DNA from: an uncultured Brevinema sp.
GTDB lineage: Bacteria; Spirochaetota; Brevinematia; Brevinematales; Brevinemataceae
Direction of reading: 5' to 3'
Length of the DNA stretch: 14,791 nt
NCBI GenBank assembly: GCA_947036575.1
Contig: CAMQSH010000030.1
Span: forward strand, 1-14,791
The notes under the pieces are model-generated. The model was not told the origin of the DNA, did not search any database, and saw nothing but the letters and a program-made list of their open reading frames with translations. This document shows, one piece after another, positions 1 to 6,452 of this stretch (positions within the stretch are counted from its first letter, which is position 1; the number at the start of each line of letters is the position of its first letter). The translations under genes and the position numbers were made by a program.

Positions 1-935
1 AATTAGGAAAATATAAAGAAGCAATTAAGGATTTTGATGAAGCATTAAAACTAGACCCTAAGAATGTGGATATTTACTATAATAGAGGGACTGCTTATGC
101 TGAATTAGGAAAATATAAAGAAGCAATTAAGGATTTTGATGAAGCATTAAAACTAGATCCTGAGGATAGGGAAGCTTATTATAATAGAGGAAATACTTAT
201 TCTAACTTAGAAAAATATGAAGAAGCTATTCAGGATTTTGATCAAGTAATAAAACTAGATCCTGAGTACAGTAGATCTTATTGTAATAGAGGGCTGGCTT
301 ATACTAAATTAGGAAAATATAAAGAAGCTATTCAGGATTATACTCAAGCAATAAAACTAGATCCTGAGAATAGTAGATTTTACTATAATAGAGGGACAGC
401 TTATTCTAACTTAGAAAAATATGAAGAAGCTATTCTAGATTATAATAAAGCATTAAAACTAGATCCTAAGTATAGAGAAGCTTATTTGAATAGAGGAATT
501 ACTTATTATTGCTTGGAAAAATATAATGAAGCAATCTGTGATTATAGTGAAGTGATAAAATTAGATCCTGATTTTAGTCCGGCTTATATTAATAGAGGTT
601 CGGCTTATTCTAAATTAGGAAAACGAGAAGAAGCTATCTGTGATTTTAGTGAAGCGATAAAACTAGATCCTGAGAATGCATTTGCTTATTGTAATAGATG
701 TAATGCTTATTCTGAATTAGGGAAATATAATGAGGCGATTCAAAATGTTAATAAAGCTCTAGAACTAGATCCTAATTTTAGTATAGCTTATTTGAATAGA
801 GGGATTGTTTATTATTGCTTGGAAAAATATGAAGAAGCGATCAAAGATTATGATAAAGCATTAGAGTTAGATCCTGATTATACTGACGCCCAAACTAATA
901 GAAAATTAGCTTTAGAACAGTTAGAAAAAAAGTAA
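1..935 (+). CDS. TPR-repeat protein, 5' end cut by window edge
   Basis: The reading frame is open from base 3 to the stop at 933-935, so the true start lies to the left of the window; the GTG at 66 is an internal valine codon. The visible 310 residues are eight complete 34-residue tetratricopeptide repeats and a truncated ninth, each following L-x-K-Y-x-E-A-I-x-D-[FY]-x-x-[AV]-[LI]-x-L-D-P ... Y-x-N-R-G. TPR arrays form a superhelical protein-binding scaffold; partner and cellular location cannot be told because the N-terminus is missing. At DNA level the repeats are nearly identical with a 102-bp period: bases 1-55 recur exactly at 103-157. This suggests recent tandem duplication. A bidirectional terminator follows. 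TPR identity is certain; biological role unknown. Confidence 0.93.
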   Translation, partial: LGKYKEAIKDFDEALKLDPKNVDIYYNRGTAYAELGKYKEAIKDFDEALKLDPEDREAYYNRGNTYSNLEKYEEAIQDFDQVIKLDPEYSRSYCNRGLAYTKLGKYKEAIQDYTQAIKLDPENSRFYYNRGTAYSNLEKYEEAILDYNKALKLDPKYREAYLNRGITYYCLEKYNEAICDYSEVIKLDPDFSPAYINRGSAYSKLGKREEAICDFSEAIKLDPENAFAYCNRCNAYSELGKYNEAIQNVNKALELDPNFSIAYLNRGIVYYCLEKYEEAIKDYDKALELDPDYTDAQTNRKLALEQLEKK

Positions 936-964
936 TTTCTAAAAAGTAAATTTTTAAAAAATAT

Positions 965-996
965 AAAAAGCCACTCTATACTGAAGTGGCTTTTTT
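965..996. terminator. Bidirectional intrinsic terminator
   Basis: Stem GCCACT (970-975) pairs with AGTGGC (985-990), with an A-run on the left and six T on the right, so it can work on both strands. It sits between the convergent TPR gene and the minus-strand secreted protein. Confidence 0.85.
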
Positions 997-1024
997 AAAA
1001 TAGTGTGTTTATCTATCTGTTTGG

Positions 1025-1570
1025 CTAGATAGTCTTGGCTAAATAATCATCTTGAAGGAGTTCCTCTAATTGTAGTACCCCTTCATGCTCTAAATAGAAT
1101 GTTTCAGGATAAATTCTTTTGTTTTGTTGAATTTTTTGTATAGAAAAAACAAGTAAATGATCTGCTACTCCTGCAGAAGAAAACGATACAGTCAAGGATG
1201 GATTATAAGAAGATTCTTGCTGAATATGATCTTTTATTTCGTGAAAAGTAAAAGCGGTAATCCTTTTTTGATATTCAGTATTGTTATTTATTGCTGTTGT
1301 TCGATAGCTTTTATATCGTTGAATAGCATTTAACAGCTTTTTTCTTTGAGATGTATCAAGAGCTATTGTATAGCCAGTTAAGGCTGGTTGAAAATCAATA
1401 AAAATGTATTGAGAATTAATATTTCTTTTTTTGTTTGTATCTATAGAGAATGTAGATGTCATATCAAACATTAAATCATAAGATAACTCTGGTGCAGATC
1501 TTTTTATTTGTGTAAATATAGGATTTACACTTATTAAGAGTAGGAGTATACTTAAAAGTATTTGTTTCAT
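1025..1570 (-). CDS. Secreted protein of unknown function
   Basis: I do not recognise a family. The 181-residue product starts with a short basic end and a hydrophobic stretch (about residues 4-17, ILLSILLLLISVNP) followed by IFTQ, which looks like a type I signal peptide cleaved around residues 20-21; no lipobox cysteine is present. The remainder is soluble, rich in S, T, N, I and Q, with alternating hydrophobic residues that suggest beta structure. Expected location is the periplasm or cell surface. The ribosome binding site is weak (AGAGAG about 13 nt before the ATG) and I find no convincing promoter, so expression may be low. It is monocistronic, divergent from the solute-binding protein gene, and ends at the shared bidirectional terminator. 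Confidence 0.72.
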   Translation of the reverse strand: MKQILLSILLLLISVNPIFTQIKRSAPELSYDLMFDMTSTFSIDTNKKRNINSQYIFIDFQPALTGYTIALDTSQRKKLLNAIQRYKSYRTTAINNNTEYQKRITAFTFHEIKDHIQQESSYNPSLTVSFSSAGVADHLLVFSIQKIQQNKRIYPETFYLEHEGVLQLEELLQDDYLAKTI

Positions 1571-1693
1571 ATTGGTGTTAGTCTCTCTATTTTAGATAAT
1601 TTATTTTAGGTTTTATAATTAACTTATTATCGATAAAAAATTATTATTTTTCACTATTTTCAAATATATTTTTAGATATATTTTATTTTTATT

Positions 1694-1707
1694 AAATCAT
1701 ATGATTT
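1694..1707. promoter_or_regulatory. 14-bp perfect palindrome, candidate operator
   Basis: AAATCATATGATTT is a perfect palindrome about 25 bp upstream of the -35 box of the solute-binding protein promoter, in the divergent intergenic region. Its position suits an activator or repressor dimer, but the region is very AT-rich and no cognate regulator is visible. Confidence 0.35.
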
Positions 1708-1732
1708 TATTGCAAGTTATTTACGCAATCTA

Positions 1733-1761
1733 TTGACTATTATTTAATCTTATTGTATAAT
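1733..1761 (+). promoter_or_regulatory. Sigma70-type promoter of the solute-binding protein gene
   Basis: -35 TTGACT (1733-1738), 17-nt spacer, -10 TATAAT (1756-1761). Transcription should begin near 1768. An AGGAGG ribosome binding site at 1782-1787 lies 6 nt before the ATG at 1794. This is one of the strongest promoter/RBS combinations in the window. Confidence 0.85.
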
Positions 1762-1793
1762 AATTAATCGTTAACACTTATAGGAGGTTAATA

Positions 1794-3272
1794 ATGAAAA
1801 AATTGCTAGGGTTATTAGTATTTCTACTTGGAGCTTGTACATCAGAGGAAGCTTTTGATAAATCTCAAGTTACCGTGGGGCTAGGGGCTTCCCCTGTTAC
1901 GAAGGACGCTCATAAAGTTACAGATAATATTTCTAGAGCTGTTATTGTACATCTTTATGATGGTTTGGTAGCTATTACGACTAATGGATCTTTGGAACCA
2001 GGATTGGCAACTTCTTGGGAATATAAGAGTCCAACAAATCTTATGTTTACCTTAAGACAAGGGGTTACTTTTCATGATGGGCAACTATTAACACCTGAAG
2101 ATGTTATTGCATCTCTTACAAGGCTAAAAAATACACCAGAATCTGAAAGCATGTATAACAAAATCAAAAGTATAACAAAAGTTGATGATAAGAATATTAT
2201 GGTTAATCTAACTGTTCCTTATCCTTCTATTGTAGGCTATTTATCACATGCTAAAGCTGCTATTTACCCAAAAACACTTATTGATCAAATTGGTACTAAT
2301 GCGGTAGAAACACCTATAGGTACAGGTCCTTATATATATGAAGAGTGGGTCCCTGGTGATAGAGTCACACTAAAAGCTAATCCTACTTATTGGGATGGAG
2401 CACCTGCTATTGAAACATTAAACTACAAAGTGATTTTAGATGAAAGTGTTCGTGCTATAGCTATAGAAACAGGTGATGTACAGGTTGTATTAGATGTAGG
2501 TTCTGCTGCTGTTGAAGGTTTGAAAGCTCAAGAAAATGTAACACTTGTTAATTTTAAACATATAGGAGTAGATTATTTAGGTTTTAATATGTCATCTCCA
2601 TCATTAACAAATATTAAACTTAGAGAAGCTTTATACATGGCCGTAGATAAACAAGCTATTATTGATACTGTTTTATTTGGAATGGGAGTACCTGCATCAA
2701 CTTTGTTTGATAATAGGATGTTTGGAGCATTAACAGAACCTGATGATCTTACTTTTGATCCTGTAGCAGCTAAAAAAATTATTGAAGAAGAAGGATTGAT
2801 AGGTACTAAATTAACAATACTTGCTAATGAAGGAGCTCGTAGTAAACAAGCTGAAATCATCCAATCTTACCTCAAAGAAATAGGTATAGAATTAGAAATC
2901 AAAATTTTAGAATGGGGTACCTACTTAGAAACTTTAACACAAGGAAAACATCAGCTATTTTTATTAGGTTGGAGTAATTCTTCTTTTGATCCCGATTCTA
3001 GTCTTCATTCTATTTTTCATACAGATGGTGCAAACAATAACGGTTTTTATAGAAATCTTGAGTTTGATGCATTAGTAGAAAAAGCTGCAATAGAGCTTGA
3101 TCCTAAAGTCCGTCAAACATACTATGAAGATGCACAAAGAATTTTAAGAAATGATAGAGCTACTTTCTTCTTATATGCTCGTGACTATACCTTAGCTTTT
3201 AAAAAGGGCTTAGAAGGGGTAAAGGTCATCCCTACTGGAGATCACAAACTCAACAAACTAGAATATAAATAA
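1794..3272 (+). CDS. ABC transporter substrate-binding lipoprotein, family 5 (peptide/nickel type)
   Basis: A lipoprotein signal (MKKLLGLLVFLLGAC, lipidated Cys15) precedes a family-5 solute-binding protein of 492 residues, a normal length. Family signatures are clear: LYDGLVAI...GSLEPGLATSW near residues 54-80, then LRQGVTFHDGQLLTPEDV (roughly 92-110), and TGPY near 177. Family members capture oligopeptides, dipeptides, nickel, haem or sugars outside the cytoplasmic membrane and pass them to an Opp/Dpp-type permease and ATPases. No permease or ATPase gene adjoins it, so it is an orphan binding protein that probably shares a transporter encoded elsewhere, and the ligand cannot be assigned. 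It has its own strong promoter and is followed by a 13-bp hairpin. Family assignment is firm, substrate unknown. Confidence 0.92.
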   Translation: MKKLLGLLVFLLGACTSEEAFDKSQVTVGLGASPVTKDAHKVTDNISRAVIVHLYDGLVAITTNGSLEPGLATSWEYKSPTNLMFTLRQGVTFHDGQLLTPEDVIASLTRLKNTPESESMYNKIKSITKVDDKNIMVNLTVPYPSIVGYLSHAKAAIYPKTLIDQIGTNAVETPIGTGPYIYEEWVPGDRVTLKANPTYWDGAPAIETLNYKVILDESVRAIAIETGDVQVVLDVGSAAVEGLKAQENVTLVNFKHIGVDYLGFNMSSPSLTNIKLREALYMAVDKQAIIDTVLFGMGVPASTLFDNRMFGALTEPDDLTFDPVAAKKIIEEEGLIGTKLTILANEGARSKQAEIIQSYLKEIGIELEIKILEWGTYLETLTQGKHQLFLLGWSNSSFDPDSSLHSIFHTDGANNNGFYRNLEFDALVEKAAIELDPKVRQTYYEDAQRILRNDRATFFLYARDYTLAFKKGLEGVKVIPTGDHKLNKLEYK

Positions 3273-3304
3273 ATAACTTTTTATTATAAAAATATTCAAA
3301 ATTT

Positions 3305-3342
3305 CACAAAACACCCTTGCTTTTTATTGAGGGTGTTTTGTG
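3305..3342 (+). terminator. Hairpin terminator after the solute-binding protein gene
   Basis: CACAAAACACCCT (3305-3317) and AGGGTGTTTTGTG (3330-3342) form a perfect 13-bp stem with a 12-nt loop. There is no T-run after the full stem, but if only the inner ACACCCT/AGGGTGT forms, the TTTT at 3336-3339 gives a short U-tract. Some read-through to the next gene is possible. Confidence 0.65.
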
Positions 3343-3424
3343 ATTATAGTATGGCGAGGATATCGGTAATAATTTGTAGAGAGAATGTTGACTTTATTAT
3401 ATAATAAAAAAGGAGGGTAAAGGT

Positions 3425-3925
3425 ATGCTAAAAACATTATTTATAACTATAGGTGTTGTTTTGGGAAGTATTTTTCTCATTGCTATTATAGGAATGAGCT
3501 TGCCTAATCCTCGTATCAGTACAAATACCTTTTATGTTTTATCACCTATTGATGTTGTATGGAATCAAGTAACAAATCATAAAAACCAAGTACAATGGCG
3601 TAAAAGCCTAAAAGAAATTTCTATAAATAAAAACGATCCTAATCAATGGACAGAAATACCTCACAATGGGCCTTCTATTACTTTTAAAACAGGAGAATCG
3701 GTAAAACATTCAACTTATAGAATAGAGATCTTACCTATAAGTGGATTTCAAGGATATACAATCATAGAATTTAGTGAGGAAGAAGGTAAAAATACAAAAT
3801 TGACATTCACAGAAGCTTCTGATACTGTAAATACTTTTCAAAGAGTCCTTGCTTATCTGTTTTATGATCCTAAAAAATCAATGGAAATATACGAAAAAGA
3901 CCTAAAAGAATCTTTAAAAAATTAA
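3425..3925 (+). CDS. Membrane-anchored SRPBCC (START/polyketide-cyclase-like) protein
   Basis: Residues 4-24 form one N-terminal membrane segment. It is followed by a domain of about 140 residues resembling the SRPBCC helix-grip fold: an N-terminal strand ending in SPIDVVWNQVTNHKNQVQWRK (around 40-60) matches the usual 'VW..i.d...~~~W' start, then several beta strands, and an amphipathic C-terminal helix (FQRVLAYLFYD...SLKN) of the kind that closes the ligand cavity. Such domains bind hydrophobic ligands; no catalytic residue can be named. The start is supported by AGGAGGG (3411-3417) 7 nt upstream of the ATG. I see no good promoter directly upstream, so it may depend on read-through of the preceding hairpin. 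The next gene starts 44 nt downstream on the same strand and is probably co-transcribed. Confidence 0.7.
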   Translation: MLKTLFITIGVVLGSIFLIAIIGMSLPNPRISTNTFYVLSPIDVVWNQVTNHKNQVQWRKSLKEISINKNDPNQWTEIPHNGPSITFKTGESVKHSTYRIEILPISGFQGYTIIEFSEEEGKNTKLTFTEASDTVNTFQRVLAYLFYDPKKSMEIYEKDLKESLKN

Positions 3926-3969
3926 ATTAATATTATTTGAAATTTATACTATATAGGGGTATATAAATC

Positions 3970-4737
3970 ATGAAAAAAGCGATATTATTTTTAGTACTAT
4001 TTTTGAATAGTGCTGCGATATTTGGACAAGATAGTCCGTATTTATTTAAATCGTTCATCATATGGACTGATGTTACTTCAGGTGAATTATCTGAAAAAGA
4101 TAGACTAGGAGAGGGGAATGAGTTTTGGCATGGTATGACTTATGTTCAAAATTTTGAAACAAATCCATGGCTTACAATGTATCTGTCTTTGGTATTTGCT
4201 ACAGCAGTAAATGCTTATGATCCTGAAACATTTGGGATTGCCGAAGGATACCAACTACATCCTATTTTTGGAACACCAAAATTCTCTGTTGGAGTCAACT
4301 TAGGTGGGTATTTTACGGTTGGAGTGGATAGTTATGGAGAAATGACTAATAGTATTGATTATAGGCAAACTAGAGGAAAACACTCTATAGGACTACAAAC
4401 TACTTTGAATTATTTTATGGTACCGGCTTATGCTAGTAGAAAAGGAATAGATCATTCTGAACTTAGATTGTTCACAGTTGGAGCAATCTATGACTATGTA
4501 TTTAATCCACAATGGTCTTATAAACTAAGATTGGCTTATATGCTAGATAATAGCAATCCTGGTGCTTGGGAAAATGTTATTCGTTTAGAGAATAGAGTAG
4601 GCTTGAATTTTGGAGCTTTTTCTTCATGGGTGCAAGCTCGTTATGATAAAAAATTCAAAAACAGTTTTTCAGCCTTTGATCCTGATCCGCATGTATTTAG
4701 CTTACAGGCTGGTATAAGTTATTCTTTTACACCATGA
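3970..4737 (+). CDS. Probable outer-membrane beta-barrel protein
   Basis: A 255-residue protein with a typical signal peptide (KK, hydrophobic core, then IFGQ near residues 17-20). The mature part has no helical membrane segment but shows alternating hydrophobic/polar strands rich in Y, W, F and G (for example FSVGVNLGGYFTVGV, HSIGLQTTLNYFMV, SYKLRLAYML, HVFSLQAGISYSF), ending in SYSFTP close to the C-terminal aromatic pattern of barrel proteins. I infer a small outer-membrane barrel of about 8-12 strands; exact family and substrate not recognised. AGGGG (3955-3959) lies 10 nt before the ATG. It follows the SRPBCC gene by 44 nt and ends at a strong terminator, so the two likely form a short unit. 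Alternative: a periplasmic beta protein. Confidence 0.6.
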   Translation: MKKAILFLVLFLNSAAIFGQDSPYLFKSFIIWTDVTSGELSEKDRLGEGNEFWHGMTYVQNFETNPWLTMYLSLVFATAVNAYDPETFGIAEGYQLHPIFGTPKFSVGVNLGGYFTVGVDSYGEMTNSIDYRQTRGKHSIGLQTTLNYFMVPAYASRKGIDHSELRLFTVGAIYDYVFNPQWSYKLRLAYMLDNSNPGAWENVIRLENRVGLNFGAFSSWVQARYDKKFKNSFSAFDPDPHVFSLQAGISYSFTP

Positions 4738-4757
4738 TTGTGAAATCATTTAAAATT

Positions 4758-4787
4758 AAAAAGCCCTCACTTATGTGGGGGCTTTTG
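4758..4787. terminator. Bidirectional intrinsic terminator
   Basis: AAAAGCCCTCAC (to 4770) and GTGGGGGCTTTT (4775-4786) form a 12-bp stem (one G-T pair) with a TTAT loop. It lies between the convergent barrel-protein gene and the minus-strand coiled-coil gene and fits both. Confidence 0.85.
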
Positions 4788-4817
4788 ATTTGTATAGGTA
4801 GTTTTTAAAAACCAGTG

Positions 4818-5375
4818 TTAGCCATTTTTTTTGTTATTTTCTTCTTCTATATGTTTTCCCAAAAAGAAAGCCCCTACGGTAGCAAGACCTGCAAAAACAC
4901 TACCAATTATGACATTTGTTTTAAAATCATCATGCTCTTCTCGTTCTATCTCAAGTATTTGTTGAGTTTGTTTTAGCTCTTTTTTAAGTTCGTATAATTT
5001 ATTAAGCATGTTTTTAATATTAAGAATTAGATCACTATCTGCAATAACTTTTTGTTCGAGATACAATTCTGGCATTGCCAAAAATTCTTGATAAGAAAAG
5101 TCATTTAGGTATTTTACATCGAGCCAACCGTCAATTTTGGTTTCACCACAAAAATCTTTTGGATTAATCTTTAGAAAATCTTTCTGAGGATTTCTAGTAA
5201 TACCAATGACTCTAATCTTTCTATTACTTGGTTCATCAATGATATCAAATATTATTTTATAGTGATTACAATTTTCCTTAGTATCTGTCTTACCCCATAG
5301 TATTTGACCTGGAGTTAAGTGTGTTTTTCTAGTGATCTTTTCTTTATCGCCATAGATTTTTGTGTCATTTCCCAT
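4818..5375 (-). CDS. Tail-anchored coiled-coil protein of unknown function
   Basis: No family recognised. The 185-residue product has three parts. Residues 1-110 are a soluble beta-rich domain (LTPGQILWGKTD... HYKIIFDII ... RKIRVIGITRN); this opening faintly resembles the SH3-like barrel of PemK/MazF-type proteins, which I treat only as a hint. Residues about 115-150 are a charged heptad-rich coiled coil (KKELKQTQQILEIEREEHDD). Residues about 153-174 form a single glycine/alanine-rich membrane segment near the C-terminus, followed by a charged tail. With no signal peptide, the N-terminal domain should face the cytoplasm. GAGGG lies 7 nt upstream of the ATG, and a promoter is visible at 5405-5433. 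It is monocistronic and ends at the bidirectional terminator near 4770. Confidence 0.72.
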   Translation of the reverse strand: MGNDTKIYGDKEKITRKTHLTPGQILWGKTDTKENCNHYKIIFDIIDEPSNRKIRVIGITRNPQKDFLKINPKDFCGETKIDGWLDVKYLNDFSYQEFLAMPELYLEQKVIADSDLILNIKNMLNKLYELKKELKQTQQILEIEREEHDDFKTNVIIGSVFAGLATVGAFFLGKHIEEENNKKNG

Positions 5376-5400
5376 ATAAGTACCCTCAATTAGTTTTCGT

Positions 5401-5423
5401 AAGTATTATAACAGACAATACTT
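5401..5423. promoter_or_regulatory. Inverted repeat over the -10 box, candidate operator
   Basis: AAGTATT (5401-5407) and AATACTT (5417-5423) are a perfect 7-bp inverted repeat with a 9-nt spacer. It covers the -10 box of the coiled-coil protein gene, where a bound repressor would block transcription. Confidence 0.4.
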
Positions 5424-5433
5424 ATAATCACAA
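5405..5433 (-). promoter_or_regulatory. Promoter of the coiled-coil protein gene
   Basis: Reading the minus strand: -35 TTGTGA (5433-5428), 17-nt spacer, -10 TATAAT (5410-5405), with start of transcription expected near 5398 and the ATG at 5375. Confidence 0.65.
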
Positions 5434-5484
5434 TATTTTGATATGTTATGATTTGTCAGCTAAATAATAAAAACTCCATAATAT

Positions 5485-5518
5485 AAAAAACCCCTACACC
5501 GTAAAGTGCAGGGGTTTT
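5485..5518. terminator. Terminator of the small lipoprotein gene
   Basis: CCCCT-a-CAC (5491-5499) pairs with GTG-c-AGGGG (5506-5514), one mismatch and a 6-nt loop, flanked by an A-run on the left (T-run on the minus strand) and TTTT on the right. It lies about 70 nt after the stop of the minus-strand lipoprotein gene and could act on both strands. Confidence 0.8.
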
Positions 5519-5586
5519 ATTAAAGTACAATAATCGAGCGGAGTATGTTTTAGTGTAATATTAGAGTATAAATAATTAGCGTAGAT

Positions 5587-5940
5587 TTATTTTAACCATG
5601 CATCGATCTCTCTTGAGCCAGCTTTTACAGATCCTGTTTTACCATCAGCAGTTGTGATAGTATATACAAATTCTGTACCAGATACAGTAACTGCATATTT
5701 AGCAGTATTAGCATCAGTAGCTTCATCAAAAGTTACTTTTTGTCCAGGTGATACTGGAGTAAACTCTTTACCATCTTTACTAAATGAACCAATTTTGGTG
5801 GTATCATCTTGAGTGGTTGCATCATCAAAAGCAGTTTTACCTTTGACTTTGTCTAAAAATGCTGTGTCTTCAGCAGATAGGGAACATGCCCCTAAAAATA
5901 ATACTAGTCCTAGTGCTAGTAATTTAGATGAATTTCTCAT
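5587..5940 (-). CDS. Small lipoprotein with internal duplication
   Basis: A 117-residue lipoprotein. The start is taken as the ATG at 5940 rather than the one at 5946: the AGGAGG (5952-5947) abuts the upstream ATG with no spacing but stands 6 nt from the downstream one. The signal MRNSSKLLALGLVLFLGAC puts the lipidated cysteine at residue 19. The mature part is beta-rich and contains two related segments, about 33-60 (KTAFDDATTQDDTTKI ... DGKEF) and 66-91 (KVTFDEATDANTAKY ... SGTEF), so it probably arose by internal duplication. No known family recognised; expected to be anchored in a membrane, possibly surface-exposed. The only good upstream promoter is nearly 300 nt away (6247-6275), which implies a long structured leader (see the ncRNA entry). 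A terminator follows the gene. Confidence 0.8.
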   Translation of the reverse strand: MRNSSKLLALGLVLFLGACSLSAEDTAFLDKVKGKTAFDDATTQDDTTKIGSFSKDGKEFTPVSPGQKVTFDEATDANTAKYAVTVSGTEFVYTITTADGKTGSVKAGSREIDAWLK

Positions 5941-5980
5941 ATTCATCCTCCTATAAATATATTTTTTCCTTTCAAGAATA

Positions 5981-6097
5981 AGTCTTGAGGAGTCCTAATT
6001 TTTTTAATAGGCATATTTTTATAGGGGGATTTTTATAAATATGTTTAAAAACAAAAAAAGCCCACATATTTGAAAATATGCTGGACTCCTAAAGACT
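5981..6097 (-). promoter_or_regulatory. Long-range complementary arms in the lipoprotein leader
   Basis: On the minus-strand RNA, AGUCUUUAGGAGUCC (6097-6083) pairs with GGACUCCUCAAGACU (5995-5981) in 14 of 15 positions. Just inside, GCAUAUUUU (6081-6073) pairs perfectly with AAAAUAUGC (6019-6011), and further in AAAUAUGU (6071-6064) with ACAUAUUU (6044-6037). These nested stems enclose the terminator and use up its left arm, so both folds cannot exist together. The distal arm also contains CUCCU, complementary to the lipoprotein ribosome binding site (AGGAG) about 30 nt downstream. The pairings are seen in the sequence; the switch role is inference. Confidence 0.5.
6047..6084 (-). terminator. 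Intrinsic terminator inside the lipoprotein leader
   Basis: On the minus strand CC-A-GCATATTT, loop TC, AAATATGT-GG forms an 8-bp core plus two G-C pairs beyond one mismatch, followed by GCTTTTTTTGTTTTT (U-tract 6059-6047). It would end transcripts from the 6247-6275 promoter near 6053, before the lipoprotein gene. Confidence 0.7.
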
Positions 6098-6240
6098 TTT
6101 AACTCATATCTATAAGAACATATTTTGCAAATAGTAGGCAAATTAGTTTATATTAATGCGTATGAGTCAATTTATCAGTTGAATGATTTTTGAATATATT
6201 TGAATATGTGAGAAAAAATATATTTAGTCAGTAGAAGTCC
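6053..6240 (-). ncRNA. Candidate structured small RNA or attenuated leader (about 188 nt)
   Basis: A consensus promoter places the start at G6240, and an intrinsic terminator places the end near 6053, with no ORF in between. The predicted 5' end GGACUUCUACUGACU (6240-6226) pairs with AGUCUUUAGGAGUCC (6097-6083) through 13 pairs around a 2x2 internal loop, closing the domain just before the terminator. Inside, GACUCAUA (6168-6161) pairs with UAUGAGUU (6108-6101); its terminal pair is G-U on the minus-strand RNA but mismatched on the other strand, which favours minus-strand transcription. A small hairpin UUUGC/GCAAA lies at 6142-6138 with 6128-6124. A 5'/3' closing helix plus terminator at this length recalls 6S RNA, but I see no sequence match. 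The alternative is a riboswitch-like leader of the lipoprotein gene. Confidence 0.55.
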
Positions 6241-6246
6241 GTCATT

Positions 6247-6275
6247 AGTATACTATATAAAATATACTTTGTCAA
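6247..6275 (-). promoter_or_regulatory. Consensus promoter of the leader/small RNA
   Basis: Minus strand: -35 TTGACA (6275-6270, perfect), 17-nt spacer, -10 TATACT (6252-6247). A 6-nt gap predicts transcription from G6240. It is the only good promoter found upstream of the lipoprotein gene. Confidence 0.85.
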
Positions 6276-6397
6276 TATTTTTATAAATATATTTTATAGA
6301 GTAATGGATACTTATTATATAGTAAGATATAATATAGATTTTATCTGTTATCCACCCAGTAAGTACTATATCCAGCTATTAGCATTATAAATAGTAT

Positions 6398-6442
6398 CTA
6401 GCCTGTACGTTGATTATTGAAGATGTTTTTATTTATTTTCAT
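6398..6442 (-). CDS. Possible 14-residue peptide (leader peptide or gene remnant)
   Basis: An AGGAG (6452-6448) stands 5 nt before an ATG that opens a 14-codon frame, MKINKNIFNNQRTG, closed by TAG. Ribosome binding site quality and spacing are as good as for real genes here, and a long hairpin (6453-6524) lies directly upstream, whose arm ends in the first base of the AGGAG. It could be a leader peptide, or the surviving start of a decayed gene, since no long frame continues in the 300 nt downstream. No promoter was found for it. Weakly supported. Confidence 0.22.
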   Translation of the reverse strand: MKINKNIFNNQRTG

Positions 6443-6452
6443 AATTTCTCCT

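Noticed and set aside
1..935. CRISPR-like or satellite repeat
   Set aside because: The 102-bp periodicity is fully explained by 34-codon TPR units in one open frame; there are no unique spacers.
2573..2860. 95-residue minus-strand ORF inside the solute-binding protein gene
   Set aside because: It lies wholly inside a clear family member on the other strand and has no ribosome binding site or domain; a shadow frame. The same holds for ORFs at 7416-7610, 7441-7683, 8454-8705, 12149-12352 and 13156-13371.
3388..3405. TTGACT and TATAAT upstream of the SRPBCC gene as a promoter
   Set aside because: Only 6 nt separate the two boxes, and a start set by the TATAAT would fall on the ribosome binding site itself, leaving no leader.
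3970..4737. Tsx-type nucleoside channel, given the nucleoside operon in the window
   Set aside because: Length and barrel character fit, but I could not match Tsx motifs, and the gene is far from the operon on the other strand.
5981..6097. Miniature inverted-repeat transposable element
   Set aside because: The terminal arms are imperfect repeats, no target-site duplication is visible, and the arms are better explained as RNA structure between a promoter and a gene.
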